From Propionibacteriales bacterium (GTDB lineage: Bacteria > Actinomycetota > Actinomycetes > Propionibacteriales > Nocardioidaceae): 64,000 nt of DNA. Made by a program: the position numbers and the translations under genes. Below the pieces are notes generated by a model. The model was not told where the DNA came from, ran no database searches, and saw nothing but the letters and a program-made list of their open reading frames with translations. Where the stretch lies: the NCBI GenBank assembly GCA_009377795.1, contig WHTJ01000001.1, positions 62,001 to 126,000 on the forward strand, given 5' to 3'. Positions 1 through 9,251 of this stretch are shown one piece after another (position 1 is the stretch's first letter; the number at the start of each line of letters is the position of its first letter).

Positions 1-34
1 CCCGCTGCATGAAGTCGTACGCCAGGATATTCAT
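1..34 (-). CDS. znuB: Zinc ABC transporter permease ZnuB, 5' end only
   Basis: The first eleven codons of a gene run off the left edge on the minus strand and read MNILAYDFMQR. Zinc/manganese ABC permeases of the ZnuB family commonly begin with a YDFMQRAL-like stretch, so this is very probably the membrane permease that partners the ATPase and binding protein next to it. Its ATG overlaps the TGA of znuC by four bases (ATGA), which implies translational coupling in one operon. The rest of the protein cannot be seen. Confidence 0.75.
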   Translation of the reverse strand, partial: MNILAYDFMQR

Positions 35-798
35 AGCGGTCCGCCCTCTCCGAGCGGCTGGCGGTCCGGGGGCTCGCCCTCACCGGGATGCGCATGGCTG
101 TGGAACGCCGCCATGCCGTCACCGGGCTGGGGCGGGCCGTCGTACGCGATCCGACCGTCGCGGACCACCACGGTGCGGTCGATCAGCGACTCCAGTGGAC
201 CGAGCTCGTGTGCTACCAGGACCACCGTCGCCCCCCTGGCGATGATCTCCCGCAGGGTGTCGGAGAGGGCGTGCTGGCTGTGCAGGTCGACGCCCGCCGT
301 CGGCTCGTCGAGCACGAACAGCTCGGGTTGTCCGGCGAGCGCCCGGGCGATCAGCACCCGTTGCTGCTGGCCACCGGACAGCGTGCTCACCTCGTCGTTC
401 CTGCGATGCAGCAGGCCGACCGTCTCGATCGCGTGCGCGATCGCCGTACGGTCGTCTCTTCTCAGCGGCGTGAGCCAGCGCCGCCGGGCGAGCCGGCCGG
501 ACGCCACGACCTCCCAGACCGTGGCCGGCACACCCGAGGCCGCGGTCGTGCGTTGCGGCACGTACCCGACGCGCCTCCAGTCGTGGAACCGCGCCAGGGG
601 TACGCCGAACAGCCGGATTTCTCCGCGGGTGAGCGGGAGGCGTCCCATGCATGCCCTGATCAGCGTCGACTTCCCGGAGCCGTTGCTCCCGAGCAGGGCG
701 ACCACCTCGCCGCCGCGGGCGGAGAAGTCGATGCCTCGAAGGATGGGGCGGCCGCCGATCGCGACCGCACCGTCGGTGACTTCAAGGCTCGGGGTCAT
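31..798 (-). CDS. znuC: Zinc ABC transporter ATP-binding protein
   Basis: This is the ATPase that powers zinc import through the adjacent permease. The sequence shows a Walker A (GSNGSGKST), a Q-loop region, the ABC signature LSGGQQQR, a Walker B ending in FVLDEPTAG and the switch histidine in VLVAHELG, in the usual order and at normal family length (about 255 residues). I chose ATG at 798 because it forms an ATGA overlap with the znuA stop; an in-frame ATG at 804 (adding MP) is equally possible. It sits in the order znuA-znuC-znuB with overlaps on both sides, so a single transcript from the Zur-box promoter is expected. The substrate is inferred from the operon, not from the ATPase itself. 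Confidence 0.92.
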   Translation of the reverse strand: MTPSLEVTDGAVAIGGRPILRGIDFSARGGEVVALLGSNGSGKSTLIRACMGRLPLTRGEIRLFGVPLARFHDWRRVGYVPQRTTAASGVPATVWEVVASGRLARRRWLTPLRRDDRTAIAHAIETVGLLHRRNDEVSTLSGGQQQRVLIARALAGQPELFVLDEPTAGVDLHSQHALSDTLREIIARGATVVLVAHELGPLESLIDRTVVVRDGRIAYDGPPQPGDGMAAFHSHAHPGEGEPPDRQPLGEGGPL

Positions 799-1742
799 CG
801 GCATCCGTTGGCTTCGCGGAGTTTCTGGAGGTTGGAGCGCATGAGAGAAAAGTAGTCCTCCTCCGCGGTCTCGTCCGTCAGTCCCTCGATCGGATCGAGC
901 ACCTCGGTGGTCACGCCCACCTCGTCGGCCAGGGTCTCGCTCAGCCTCGGGTCGGCGAGGGTCTCGGAGAACACGGTGGTGATCCCTTCGTCCTCCGCCA
1001 GGTCCTGGAGCTCGCGCATCCGCGCCAGGGAGGGCTCGGCGTCGGGGGAGAGGCCGCTGATGGCGATCATCTCCAGGTCGTACCGCTGGGCGAGATAGCC
1101 GAACGCCGCGTGGCTGGTGACGAAGGTACTGCGCTCGCAGTCCGCGAGACCTCGCCGGAACTCGGTGTCGAGATCGGCGAGGTCGCGGGACAGCGCCTCG
1201 GCGTTCGCGTGGTAGTCGTCCGCGCGGTCCGGATCGGTCTCGGCCAGCGCGTCCGCGACGGCCCGGCCGAGACCGGCCAGCTTGGTGGGGTCCTGCCAGG
1301 CGTGCGGGTCACCGGACAGGTCCTCGTCGGCCTCGTGTTCCTCGGGTTCGTGACCTTCCTCGTCCGCGTGTGAGTCTGCGGGCGCTCCGGTGTCCTGGAG
1401 TTCGACGACGTCGGTGACGTCGAGAGCGGCACCGTCCTCCATGAGCTCCACGGCCTCGTCGAGCGAGGGCTGGAATCCGGCCTGGTGAATGACGACGTCG
1501 GCCTCGGAGACCTCCGCCACCTGCTGGGGACCCAGCTCGAGGTCGTGCGGCTCGCCGCCCGTCGACGTGAGGTTGGCGACCGACGCGCGGTCGCCCGCGA
1601 CGCGCTCGGCGACGTAGGCGTACGGGTAGAACCCCGCGACGACCGAGGGGCCTTCGCGGGCGACCGGCGACCCGTCGCCACAGGCGGCAAGGAGGGCGGC
1701 ACTGATTCCGACGCCGAGCAGCGTCACGGGCTGGATCCGCAT
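795..1742 (-). CDS. znuA: Zinc ABC transporter substrate-binding lipoprotein
   Basis: This cell-surface lipoprotein captures zinc and hands it to the ZnuBC importer. The 315-residue product starts MRIQPVTLLG, has a hydrophobic stretch and a lipobox (LLAACG), then the cluster A-1 binding fold with FYPYAYVAERVAGD. A His/Asp/Glu-rich loop with several HADEEGHEPEEHEADED-type residues lies about residues 122-145, followed by GDPHAWQDP; such acidic-histidine loops are a hallmark of zinc-specific ZnuA rather than manganese-binding relatives. Further ligand candidates are the His in TSHAAFGYLA and the Asp/Glu near the C-terminus. It is the first gene of the operon and lies just downstream of a Zur-like palindrome, so it is expected to be derepressed by zinc starvation. 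Confidence 0.92.
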   Translation of the reverse strand: MRIQPVTLLGVGISAALLAACGDGSPVAREGPSVVAGFYPYAYVAERVAGDRASVANLTSTGGEPHDLELGPQQVAEVSEADVVIHQAGFQPSLDEAVELMEDGAALDVTDVVELQDTGAPADSHADEEGHEPEEHEADEDLSGDPHAWQDPTKLAGLGRAVADALAETDPDRADDYHANAEALSRDLADLDTEFRRGLADCERSTFVTSHAAFGYLAQRYDLEMIAISGLSPDAEPSLARMRELQDLAEDEGITTVFSETLADPRLSETLADEVGVTTEVLDPIEGLTDETAEEDYFSLMRSNLQKLREANGCR

Positions 1743-1762
1743 GCACCCCATCCTGAGGAAAA

Positions 1763-1777
1763 TGAAAATGATTGTCA
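1763..1777. promoter_or_regulatory. Zur box upstream of znuA
   Basis: TGAAAATGATTGTCA is a 7-1-7 imperfect palindrome (TGAAAAT / ATTGTCA, one mismatch) that matches the actinobacterial Fur/Zur operator style. It ends about 20 bases upstream of the znuA ATG on the minus strand, where a repressor would block transcription or initiation. The link to Zur is from family knowledge; no zur gene is visible in this window. The divergent glyS gene starts 173 bases away and is less likely to be affected. Confidence 0.75.
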
Positions 1778-1828
1778 ACTTGTGGGTGGCGGTTGCCGGG
1801 TCGGGACCGGACTTCGTCTCCGGGGCGG

Positions 1829-1851
1829 CCAGATCTGCAATCTCGGCGCGA
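1829..1851 (-). repeat. Interspersed palindromic-repeat arm (single arm)
   Basis: Read on the minus strand this is TCGCGCCGAGATTGC, then AGA, then TCTGG. The same 23-base arm, with only the middle triplet changed, occurs at 4390, 4450 (reverse), 34308, 45461 and 45521 (reverse). Here only one arm is present and no pairing partner is found nearby. It lies in the znuA-glyS divergent gap, about 100 bases before the glyS start. Confidence 0.85.
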
Positions 1852-1949
1852 GGAGGTAACCTGGCCTCTCGATCAGCGCTCGCAGAAGGGCCTCCCGCCC
1901 CGGACGCGGCCGCGCAAACCGCCGACACCCAGCCGGATGGAGTGATTCC

Positions 1950-3321
<1,372 letters not shown>

Positions 3322-3344
<23 letters not shown>

Positions 3345-3717
3345 CGTCCAGGGAGACCAGCATCGCCGACTGCGGTGCTCCGTCGCCGTCGATCGCGGTC
3401 AGCGGGGTGACCGACACCTGGTCGCCGAGCTCGGGAACCTCCGAGTGGGGCGCGACCCAGAAGCGGTCGCAGAACCGCATCTCCGAGTCGTCCGGCCGGA
3501 CGCACATGATGGTGTCGTTGTCGGCGAACTCGACCACCTCGCCGACGAAGGGCTCCGGGCTCGCGGGTACGGCGGACCCCGGATCGGGGAACACATAGCG
3601 CCCCAACGCGACCCCTCCGGCGAGTATCAGGACGGCGAGCACTCCGAGCCCGATGACCGGTAGCCGACCTGTCCGCCTCTCCGCACTATGGCTGCCGCGA
3701 TGACGCGACCTTGCCAT
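3322..3717 (-). CDS. Small membrane-anchored protein of unknown function
   Basis: I do not recognise this 131-residue protein. It starts [20 protein letters not shown], then has one membrane segment ([19 protein letters not shown], about residues 19-38) preceded by many positive charges, so the N-terminus is probably inside and the remaining 90 residues outside. The outer part has two cysteines (IMCVRPDD and RFCDRFWV) spaced about 10 residues apart that could form a disulfide. The ATG at 3717 has a good AAGGAG ribosome binding site nine bases upstream, which decides the start over longer upstream frames. It converges on glyS with a small overlap. Confidence 0.75.
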
Positions 3718-3766
3718 AGGGACTCCTTCACGCTCGCGGGGTGACAGAAACTCTACGCTTAGGAAG

Positions 3767-4378
3767 ATGGATGGATTCTCAGATCGGCGTACCTCCCCGC
3801 GTACCGTCGTCGCCGCCGTACTCGCGGTGCTCGCGTTCGCGAGCGGCTGCACGGACGCGGACGACACCCCGGCCACCGAGCGGCAGGCGTCCGGCGAACC
3901 CTCGTCGATGGCACAGGAGGAGCCGCCGGCCGAGCCGGAGTCCGTGGAGCTGGCGCTCGGCGAGCCGGCGTCGTTCAGGTTCAAGGCCGGCGCCAGGCGT
4001 TCGTCGAGGATCGAGCTGACCGTGGCGTCGATCCGCGAGGGCAAGATCGAGGACCTGTCCGACTTCGTGGTACCGCCGAGGCTTCGGAAGTCCACGCCGT
4101 ACTACGCGAAGATCGAGGTGAAGAACGTCGGCCGGGGCGACCTGTCGAGGGCCGACGTCACGATGTGGGCGCTGGACTCGTCCGGCACGGTGCTCCCGGC
4201 CGCGGATGTCGTCGGCTCGTTCGGCAAGTGCAACCGGGAGGCCATGCCGCGGAAGTTCACCAAGGGAAAGACCGCGAGGAGCTGCGTGACGTTCCTGGCG
4301 CCCCAGGGCGTCACGATCGATGCCGTCCAGTACCGGTTCGCCGACGAGACGCCGCCGTACAGTTGGTCGTCGACATGA
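3767..4378 (+). CDS. Secreted lipoprotein, DUF4352-like
   Basis: This 203-residue protein begins with a basic N-terminus and hydrophobic stretch followed by a lipobox-like LAFASGC, so it should be a lipid-anchored surface protein. After a Pro/Glu-rich linker the domain FRFKAGARRSSRIELTVAS... YYAKIEVKNVGRGDLS... VTMWALDSSG resembles the immunoglobulin-like DUF4352/telokin-like extracellular domains common in actinobacterial lipoproteins. Two cysteines (GKCNRE and ARSCVTF) may pair. Its TGA overlaps the ATG of the dihydrouridine synthase gene (ATGA), suggesting cotranscription, although no functional link is obvious. Function unknown. Confidence 0.75.
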   Translation: MDGFSDRRTSPRTVVAAVLAVLAFASGCTDADDTPATERQASGEPSSMAQEEPPAEPESVELALGEPASFRFKAGARRSSRIELTVASIREGKIEDLSDFVVPPRLRKSTPYYAKIEVKNVGRGDLSRADVTMWALDSSGTVLPAADVVGSFGKCNREAMPRKFTKGKTARSCVTFLAPQGVTIDAVQYRFADETPPYSWSST

Positions 4379-5565
4379 GTCATCTTCTTTCGCGCCGAGA
4401 TTGCGCTTCTGGTCCGGGGGCACCGGCCCAGAAGCGCAATCTCGGCGCGAGCATCCGGCTCGGCGGGCTGACGGTGAGCCCGCCGGTGGTGCTCGCTCCC
4501 ATGGCGGGGGTGACGAACGCCGCCTTCCGGCGGCTGTGCCGCGAGCAGGGCGCGGGTCTCTACGTGTGCGAGATGATCACGTCCCGCGGACTCGTGGAGG
4601 GCGACCGGGTCACGTTGTCGATGCTGGCGTTCGACCCGACCGAGGAGGTCCGCTCTGTCCAGCTCTACGGTGTCGACCCGGTCTACGTCGGCAAGGCCGT
4701 GGAGATCCTGTGCGGTGACCACGGTGTGGGCCACGTCGACCTGAACTTCGGGTGCCCGGTGCCGAAGGTGACCCGCAAGGGCGGCGGCGCCGCGCTGCCC
4801 TGGAAGCACCGGCTGCTGGGCGAGATCCTGGAGTCGGCGGTGCGGGCCGCGCGGCCGTACGACGTACCGGTCACCATGAAGACCCGCAAGGGGATCGACG
4901 ACGACCACCTGACCTATCTGGAGGCCGGCCGGATCGCCGAGGACGCCGGATGCGCCGCGATCGCCCTGCACGCCCGTACGGCCGCTCAGCACTACTCCGG
5001 CGACGCGGACTGGCCGGCGATCGCCGCGCTCGTCGACCATGTGGACATCCCCGTCCTGGGCAACGGGGACATCTGGGAGGCGGCCGACGCCCTGCGGATG
5101 CTGGAGCAGACCGGGTGCGCGGGGGTGGTGGTCGGACGTGGCTGCCTGGGGCGCCCGTGGTTGTTCCGCGATCTGGCCGCGGCGTTCGCCGGTGAGCCGC
5201 GGACCGCGCTGCCCGCTCTCGGCGAGGTTGCCGCGGTCATGCGCAGGCACTGTGAGCTGCTGGCCGAGCTGATGGGGGAGGAGCGGGGCTGCAAGGAGTT
5301 CCGCAAGCACATCGCGTGGTACCTGAAGGGGTTCCAGGCCGGCGGCGAGATCCGTCACCGCCTCGGCCTGGTCTCGTCCCTGCGCGACCTCGACGACTGG
5401 CTGTGCCAGCTCGATCCGGCCAAGCCGTACCCGATCGCGGAGCTCGGGACCCCGCGCGGCCGGCAGGGCAGTCCGAGGGTCGTCGCGCTGCCCGATGGCT
5501 GGCTCGCGGACCGCGACACCGTGGCCGTGGACGCCGCTGCCGAGTCCGCCATCTCGGGTGGCTAA
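4375..5565 (+). CDS. dusB: tRNA-dihydrouridine synthase (DusB-like)
   Basis: This FMN enzyme reduces uridines in the tRNA D-loop using NADPH. The sequence shows the TIM-barrel start VVLAPMAGVTNAAFRRL, the RNA-contact and active-site region HVDLNFGCPVPKVTRKGGGAAL with the catalytic Cys, VTMKTRKG, the FMN-binding ALHARTAAQHYSG, PVLGNGDI and GVVVGRGCLGRPWLF, all in family order. The start I favour is ATG 4375, overlapping the upstream stop (ATGA). With that start, residues about 6-25 are encoded by an interspersed palindromic repeat, giving an unusual basic extension (RRDCASG...AQKRNLGAS) before the normal IRLGGL beginning. A later GTG at 4474 would remove the extension but has no clear ribosome binding site. 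Confidence 0.93.
   Translation: MSHLLSRRDCASGPGAPAQKRNLGASIRLGGLTVSPPVVLAPMAGVTNAAFRRLCREQGAGLYVCEMITSRGLVEGDRVTLSMLAFDPTEEVRSVQLYGVDPVYVGKAVEILCGDHGVGHVDLNFGCPVPKVTRKGGGAALPWKHRLLGEILESAVRAARPYDVPVTMKTRKGIDDDHLTYLEAGRIAEDAGCAAIALHARTAAQHYSGDADWPAIAALVDHVDIPVLGNGDIWEAADALRMLEQTGCAGVVVGRGCLGRPWLFRDLAAAFAGEPRTALPALGEVAAVMRRHCELLAELMGEERGCKEFRKHIAWYLKGFQAGGEIRHRLGLVSSLRDLDDWLCQLDPAKPYPIAELGTPRGRQGSPRVVALPDGWLADRDTVAVDAAAESAISGG
4390..4450. repeat. Interspersed palindromic repeat, complete hairpin form
   Basis: Two 23-base arms (4390-4412 and 4428-4450) are perfect reverse complements around a 15-base loop. Each arm is TCGCGCCGAGATTGC, a triplet (here GCT), then TCTGG. The element sits directly after the lipoprotein stop and inside the predicted 5' end of dusB, in frame, so it is apparently translated. 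The RNA could fold into a very stable hairpin and affect dusB translation. Confidence 0.9.
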
Positions 5566-5579
5566 TCACACAGTGTGAT
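5565..5579. promoter_or_regulatory. Perfect palindrome upstream of ppdK, candidate operator
   Basis: ATCACACAGTGTGAT is a perfect 7-1-7 palindrome that begins at the last base of the dusB stop codon and lies about 75 bases before the ppdK start. TCACA/TGTGA half-sites recall CRP-family or GntR-family operators. It could control ppdK, or contribute to termination of dusB; the sequence alone does not decide. Confidence 0.4.
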
Positions 5580-5654
5580 CTCGGCGTCGGACGCCTCACG
5601 GTAATCTGCCAGCGAGGGCCCGGACGGGCGGTTCGGTGCGCGAGAGGAGTCCAC

Positions 5655-8324
5655 GTGTCGAAGTACGTCTACGACTTCACCGAGGGCAGCAAGGACATGC
5701 GGGACCTTCTCGGCGGCAAGGGTGCGAACCTCGCCGAGATGACGAACCTGGGACTTGCCGTTCCGCCGGGCTTCACGATCACGACCGAGGCGTGCCGCGC
5801 GTACCTGAACCAGGACGAGTTCCCCGACGGTCTGGACGAGGAGATCACGCGTCACCTGGAGGGGCTCGAGACCGAGATGGGCAGGCGGCTGGGTGACCCG
5901 GAGGACCCGCTGCTGGTGTCGGTCCGCAGCGGCGCGAAGTTCTCCATGCCCGGGATGATGGACACCGTTCTCAACATCGGTCTCAACGACGACTCCGTCG
6001 CGGGTCTGGTCCGGCGGCTGGACGACGAGCGGTTCGCCTGGGACTCGTACCGGCGCCTGATCCAGATGTTCGGCAAGACCGTGCTCGGCATCGACGGCGA
6101 CCTGTTCGAGAAGGCTCTGGAGGGCGCCAAGCGGGAACACGGCAGCGAGCACGACGCTGATCTCGGCGCCGATGCGTTGCGTACTCTCGTGGACACCTTC
6201 AAGGAGATCGTCGCCGAGCAGGCCGGCCTCGACTTCCCGCAGGATCCGCGAGAACAGATGACGATGGCGATCCGGGCGGTCTTCGACTCGTGGAACGCCG
6301 AGCGGGCGGTCGTGTACCGCCGCCAGGAGCGCATACCGGCCGACCTGGGTACAGCGGTCAACATCTGCTCGATGGTCTTCGGCAACCTCGGCATGGACTC
6401 CGGGACGGGCGTGTGCTTCACCCGAGACCCGGCCACCGGGACGCAGGGTATCTACGGCGACTACCTGCAGAACGCACAGGGTGAGGACGTCGTGGCCGGC
6501 ATCCGCAACACCGTGCCGCTGGCGGAGCTCGAGCGGATCGACAGGAAGTCGTACGACGAGCTCCTCGAGATCATGGCGAGGCTGGAGCGCCACTACCTCG
6601 ACCTGTGCGACATCGAGTTCACCATCGAGCGCGGCAAGCTCTGGATGCTGCAGACCCGGGTCGGCAAGCGCACGGCGGGGGCCGCCTTCGTGGTCGCGAC
6701 TCAGCTGCTGGACGAGGGCTTGATCGACGCGGACGAGGCGCTCCGGCGGGTCAGCGGAGCCCAGCTGGCGCAGCTGATGTTCCCCTGGTTCAAGATCGAC
6801 GCCGAGCGCCGGCCGCTCACGACCGGGATTCCGGCCTCCCCCGGGGCGGCGAGCGGTGCGGTGGTGTTCGACTCGGCGCGAGCCCAGGAGTGGTCGCAGT
6901 CGGGCCGCTCGGTGATTCTCGTACGCCGGGAGACCAACCCCGACGACCTGCCCGGGATGATCGCGTCCACCGGGATCCTCACCAGCCGCGGCGGCAAGAC
7001 CTCGCACGCGGCCGTGGTCGCACGCGGTATGGGGAAGACGTGCGTCTGCGGAGCCGATGACCTGGAGATCGATCCCGTGGCCAAGCGGGTCGTCGGCCCC
7101 GGCGACCTGGAGCTCGGGGAGGGCGACACGATCTCGATCGACGGCACGACCGGTGAGGTCTTCGCAGGCGAGGTCGAGGTGGAGGCGTCCCCGGTGATGC
7201 GCTACTTCGAAGGAGAGGACGGGGTCGAGAAGGACGAGCTGGTCGCGGCCGTTCACCGCATCATGACGCATGCCGAGAAACGCCGCCGGCTCGGCGTCCA
7301 GACCAACGCCGACACTGCAGAGGACAGCGCACGCGCGCGCCGGTTCGGGGCCGAGGGGATCGGGCTGTGCCGCACTGAGCACATGTTCCTGGGCGAACGG
7401 CGGGTGTTCGTCGAGAAGATGATCCTGGCCGACACCGCCGAGGAGCGCCGGACGGCACTGGATGCGATCGAGGGTCCGCAGCGCGAGGACTTCGCGGGGA
7501 TCCTGGAGGCGATGGACGGCCTCCCGGTGACGATTCGGCTGCTCGATCCGCCGCTGAACGAGTTCCTCCCGGATCTCACCGATCTCTCGGTCAAGGTCGC
7601 GCTGGCGCGCGAGCGTGGTGCGGATCCGGGGCGGGACGCCGAGCTGCTCGACGCCGTACGCCGGCAGCACGAGCAGAACCCGATGCTCGGCCTGCGCGGT
7701 GTCCGGCTCGGGCTGGTGGTCGACGGGTTGTATGCGATGCAGGTACGCGCCATCGCGGAGGCGACCGCCGAGCTCAAGAAGGCGGGCAAGGACCCGCGAC
7801 CGGAGATCATGATCCCGCTCGTGGGGGCGGTGCAGGAGCTCGAGCTGATCCGTGGCGAGGCCGAGCAGGTGCTGGCCGCGGTCTCGGAGGAGTCGGGTGT
7901 CGACGTGCGTTCCTGCCCGATCGGCACGATGATCGAGGTGCCCCGGGCCGCACTGACGGCAGGGGAGATCGCCCGGGCCGCCGACTTCTTCTCCTTCGGC
8001 ACCAACGACCTGACCCAGATGACGTGGGGGTTCTCCCGGGACGACGTCGAGGGAGCCTTCTTCGCGCACTACATGGACGGCGGGATCTTCGGGGTCTCGC
8101 CGTTCGAGACCGTGGATCCGGACGGCGTGGGCGCACTGGTGCGAACCGCCGTCGAGTCCGGCCGGAAGGGCAACCCCGACCTGAAGCTCGGGGTCTGCGG
8201 CGAGCACGGCGGCGATCCGGACAGCGTGCACTTCTTCGACGCGGTCGGGCTGGACTACGTGTCGTGCTCACCGTTCCGGGTGCCGGTGGCCCGGCTCGAG
8301 GCCGGCCGTGCGACGGTCACCTGA
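5655..8324 (+). CDS. ppdK: Pyruvate, phosphate dikinase
   Basis: This cytoplasmic enzyme interconverts pyruvate + ATP + phosphate and phosphoenolpyruvate + AMP + PPi, linking glycolysis and gluconeogenesis. The 889-residue product has full family length: N-terminal ATP-grasp (KYVYDFTEG, LLGGKGANLAEM, LLVSVRSGAKFSMPGMMDTVLNIG split around residues 95-118), a central phosphohistidine domain with the GGKTSHAAVVARGMGKTCVCG motif (catalytic His after Ser), and a C-terminal PEP-binding TIM barrel (GIGLCRTEHMF, IMIPLV, FFSFGTNDLTQMTWGFSRDD, and LKLGVCGEHGGDP with the catalytic Cys). The GTG at 5655 is preceded by GAGAGG. It appears monocistronic, with a perfect palindrome upstream. Confidence 0.97.
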   Translation: MSKYVYDFTEGSKDMRDLLGGKGANLAEMTNLGLAVPPGFTITTEACRAYLNQDEFPDGLDEEITRHLEGLETEMGRRLGDPEDPLLVSVRSGAKFSMPGMMDTVLNIGLNDDSVAGLVRRLDDERFAWDSYRRLIQMFGKTVLGIDGDLFEKALEGAKREHGSEHDADLGADALRTLVDTFKEIVAEQAGLDFPQDPREQMTMAIRAVFDSWNAERAVVYRRQERIPADLGTAVNICSMVFGNLGMDSGTGVCFTRDPATGTQGIYGDYLQNAQGEDVVAGIRNTVPLAELERIDRKSYDELLEIMARLERHYLDLCDIEFTIERGKLWMLQTRVGKRTAGAAFVVATQLLDEGLIDADEALRRVSGAQLAQLMFPWFKIDAERRPLTTGIPASPGAASGAVVFDSARAQEWSQSGRSVILVRRETNPDDLPGMIASTGILTSRGGKTSHAAVVARGMGKTCVCGADDLEIDPVAKRVVGPGDLELGEGDTISIDGTTGEVFAGEVEVEASPVMRYFEGEDGVEKDELVAAVHRIMTHAEKRRRLGVQTNADTAEDSARARRFGAEGIGLCRTEHMFLGERRVFVEKMILADTAEERRTALDAIEGPQREDFAGILEAMDGLPVTIRLLDPPLNEFLPDLTDLSVKVALARERGADPGRDAELLDAVRRQHEQNPMLGLRGVRLGLVVDGLYAMQVRAIAEATAELKKAGKDPRPEIMIPLVGAVQELELIRGEAEQVLAAVSEESGVDVRSCPIGTMIEVPRAALTAGEIARAADFFSFGTNDLTQMTWGFSRDDVEGAFFAHYMDGGIFGVSPFETVDPDGVGALVRTAVESGRKGNPDLKLGVCGEHGGDPDSVHFFDAVGLDYVSCSPFRVPVARLEAGRATVT

Positions 8325-8401
8325 GCGGACTGGGCCTGGCTTGGTTCGCGCGGACCCGACCGCCATCGCCCCCATCAGTGTTGGCGCAGCCGATCTGTAG
8401 C

Positions 8402-8420
8402 CGTTACATCGCGTGTAACG
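8402..8420. promoter_or_regulatory. Inverted repeat before the HTH gene, candidate operator
   Basis: CGTTACA-TCGCG-TGTAACG is a perfect 7-base inverted repeat with a 5-base spacer, about 180 bases upstream of the frameshifted regulator gene. It resembles an operator and could be an autoregulatory site. A related sequence, CGTTGCA-CG-TGTAACG, lies at 36301-36316, but with different spacing. Confidence 0.35.
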
Positions 8421-8598
8421 ACGGAACGGACGACGTGACGCGTACAGAGTTGCGCGGAACATTCTCACTAGGGCTCAGAGTCCGCGCAACGCCCGTTCCG
8501 AGCCGCTCTTGATCCTCAACCCGGCCGCGCGGCCCGGTTATCCACAACGTTCCCGTCGGCCATGGCAGGAGCGCGGGTAGGCGCGCAGGGTGAGAACC

Positions 8599-9251
8599 AT
8601 GAGCACGAGCGACACGCCAGAGGACGACGCCGACGAGGCACTTGCCGGGCACCTGAGCCGTGACCTCGGCTTGAGCTGCCTGCGGCTGACCCGAAACGCC
8701 GAGAGTGTCCTTCGGGTGCTTGTTGATGACCGGGCGCGAACCGTCGGGGAGATAGGTCGCGCCCTTGACCTCCGGCCCACGAGTGTGAGTCGGGCGGTGG
8801 ATGAGTTGGTGACGCTCGGGATCGCGCGCCGGGGGCGTGCGCGGCCGACGCCGGTGGTGTTGAATCCGCTGGAGGATGCGGTCGAGGCGATCCGGGTGCG
8901 GGCCTCCAACGGCCGAAACACACGCTGCGACTGTGCGTCGAGCAGACGTTCATCGCCTATGGATTCGTCGTCCCACGGCGGCGGCCCTTGTCGGCACAGG
9001 TGATCATCTCGGACTCCTACCGACGATCGAGGTCGGGATTACCGCGGATGCCCACGGCAGACGTCCGCTTCCACCCCGGACCTCTGCCGGACTTCTGCGT
9101 CATCGACGGTGACCGGGCGGCCGTGCAGCTGCTGGTGCACGGATGCCATCGGGAGGGCTGGACCACCGATGTGGTTCATCTGGAGATGCTTGACCGGTTG
9201 TTCGTGTCACTCTGGGAGGAGTCGGTGCCTGCTGAGAGGATCGAGCGGTGA
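8599..9251 (+). pseudogene. HTH transcriptional regulator, frameshifted
   Basis: The first reading frame (8599-9003) encodes a winged-helix domain: LGLSCLRLTRNAESVLRVLVDDRARTVGEIGRALDLRPTSVSRAVDELVTLGIARR, like MarR/TrmB-type regulators. After about residue 100 it degenerates into an Arg/Ser-rich tail. From about 8901 a second frame continues sensibly as HTLRLCVEQTFIAYGFVVP... then FCVIDGDRAAVQLLVHG...HLEMLDRLFVSLWEESVPAERIER, resembling the ligand/PLD-like C-terminal domain of TrmB-like regulators, and ends in a GTGA overlap with the dGTPase gene. Loss of one base (or gain of two) between about 8890 and 8925 explains both halves. Either this is a recently broken regulator or a sequencing error. 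Confidence 0.65.

Noticed and set aside
1852-1949. T-box or other riboswitch before glyS
   Set aside because: No T-box sequence or specifier-like arrangement; only a repeat arm lies in the gap.
5562-8231. A very long open frame on the minus strand opposite ppdK
   Set aside because: It is a shadow of ppdK in GC-rich DNA; its residues (many Arg, His, Pro, no recognised motif) do not form a known protein, and the ppdK frame has every family motif.
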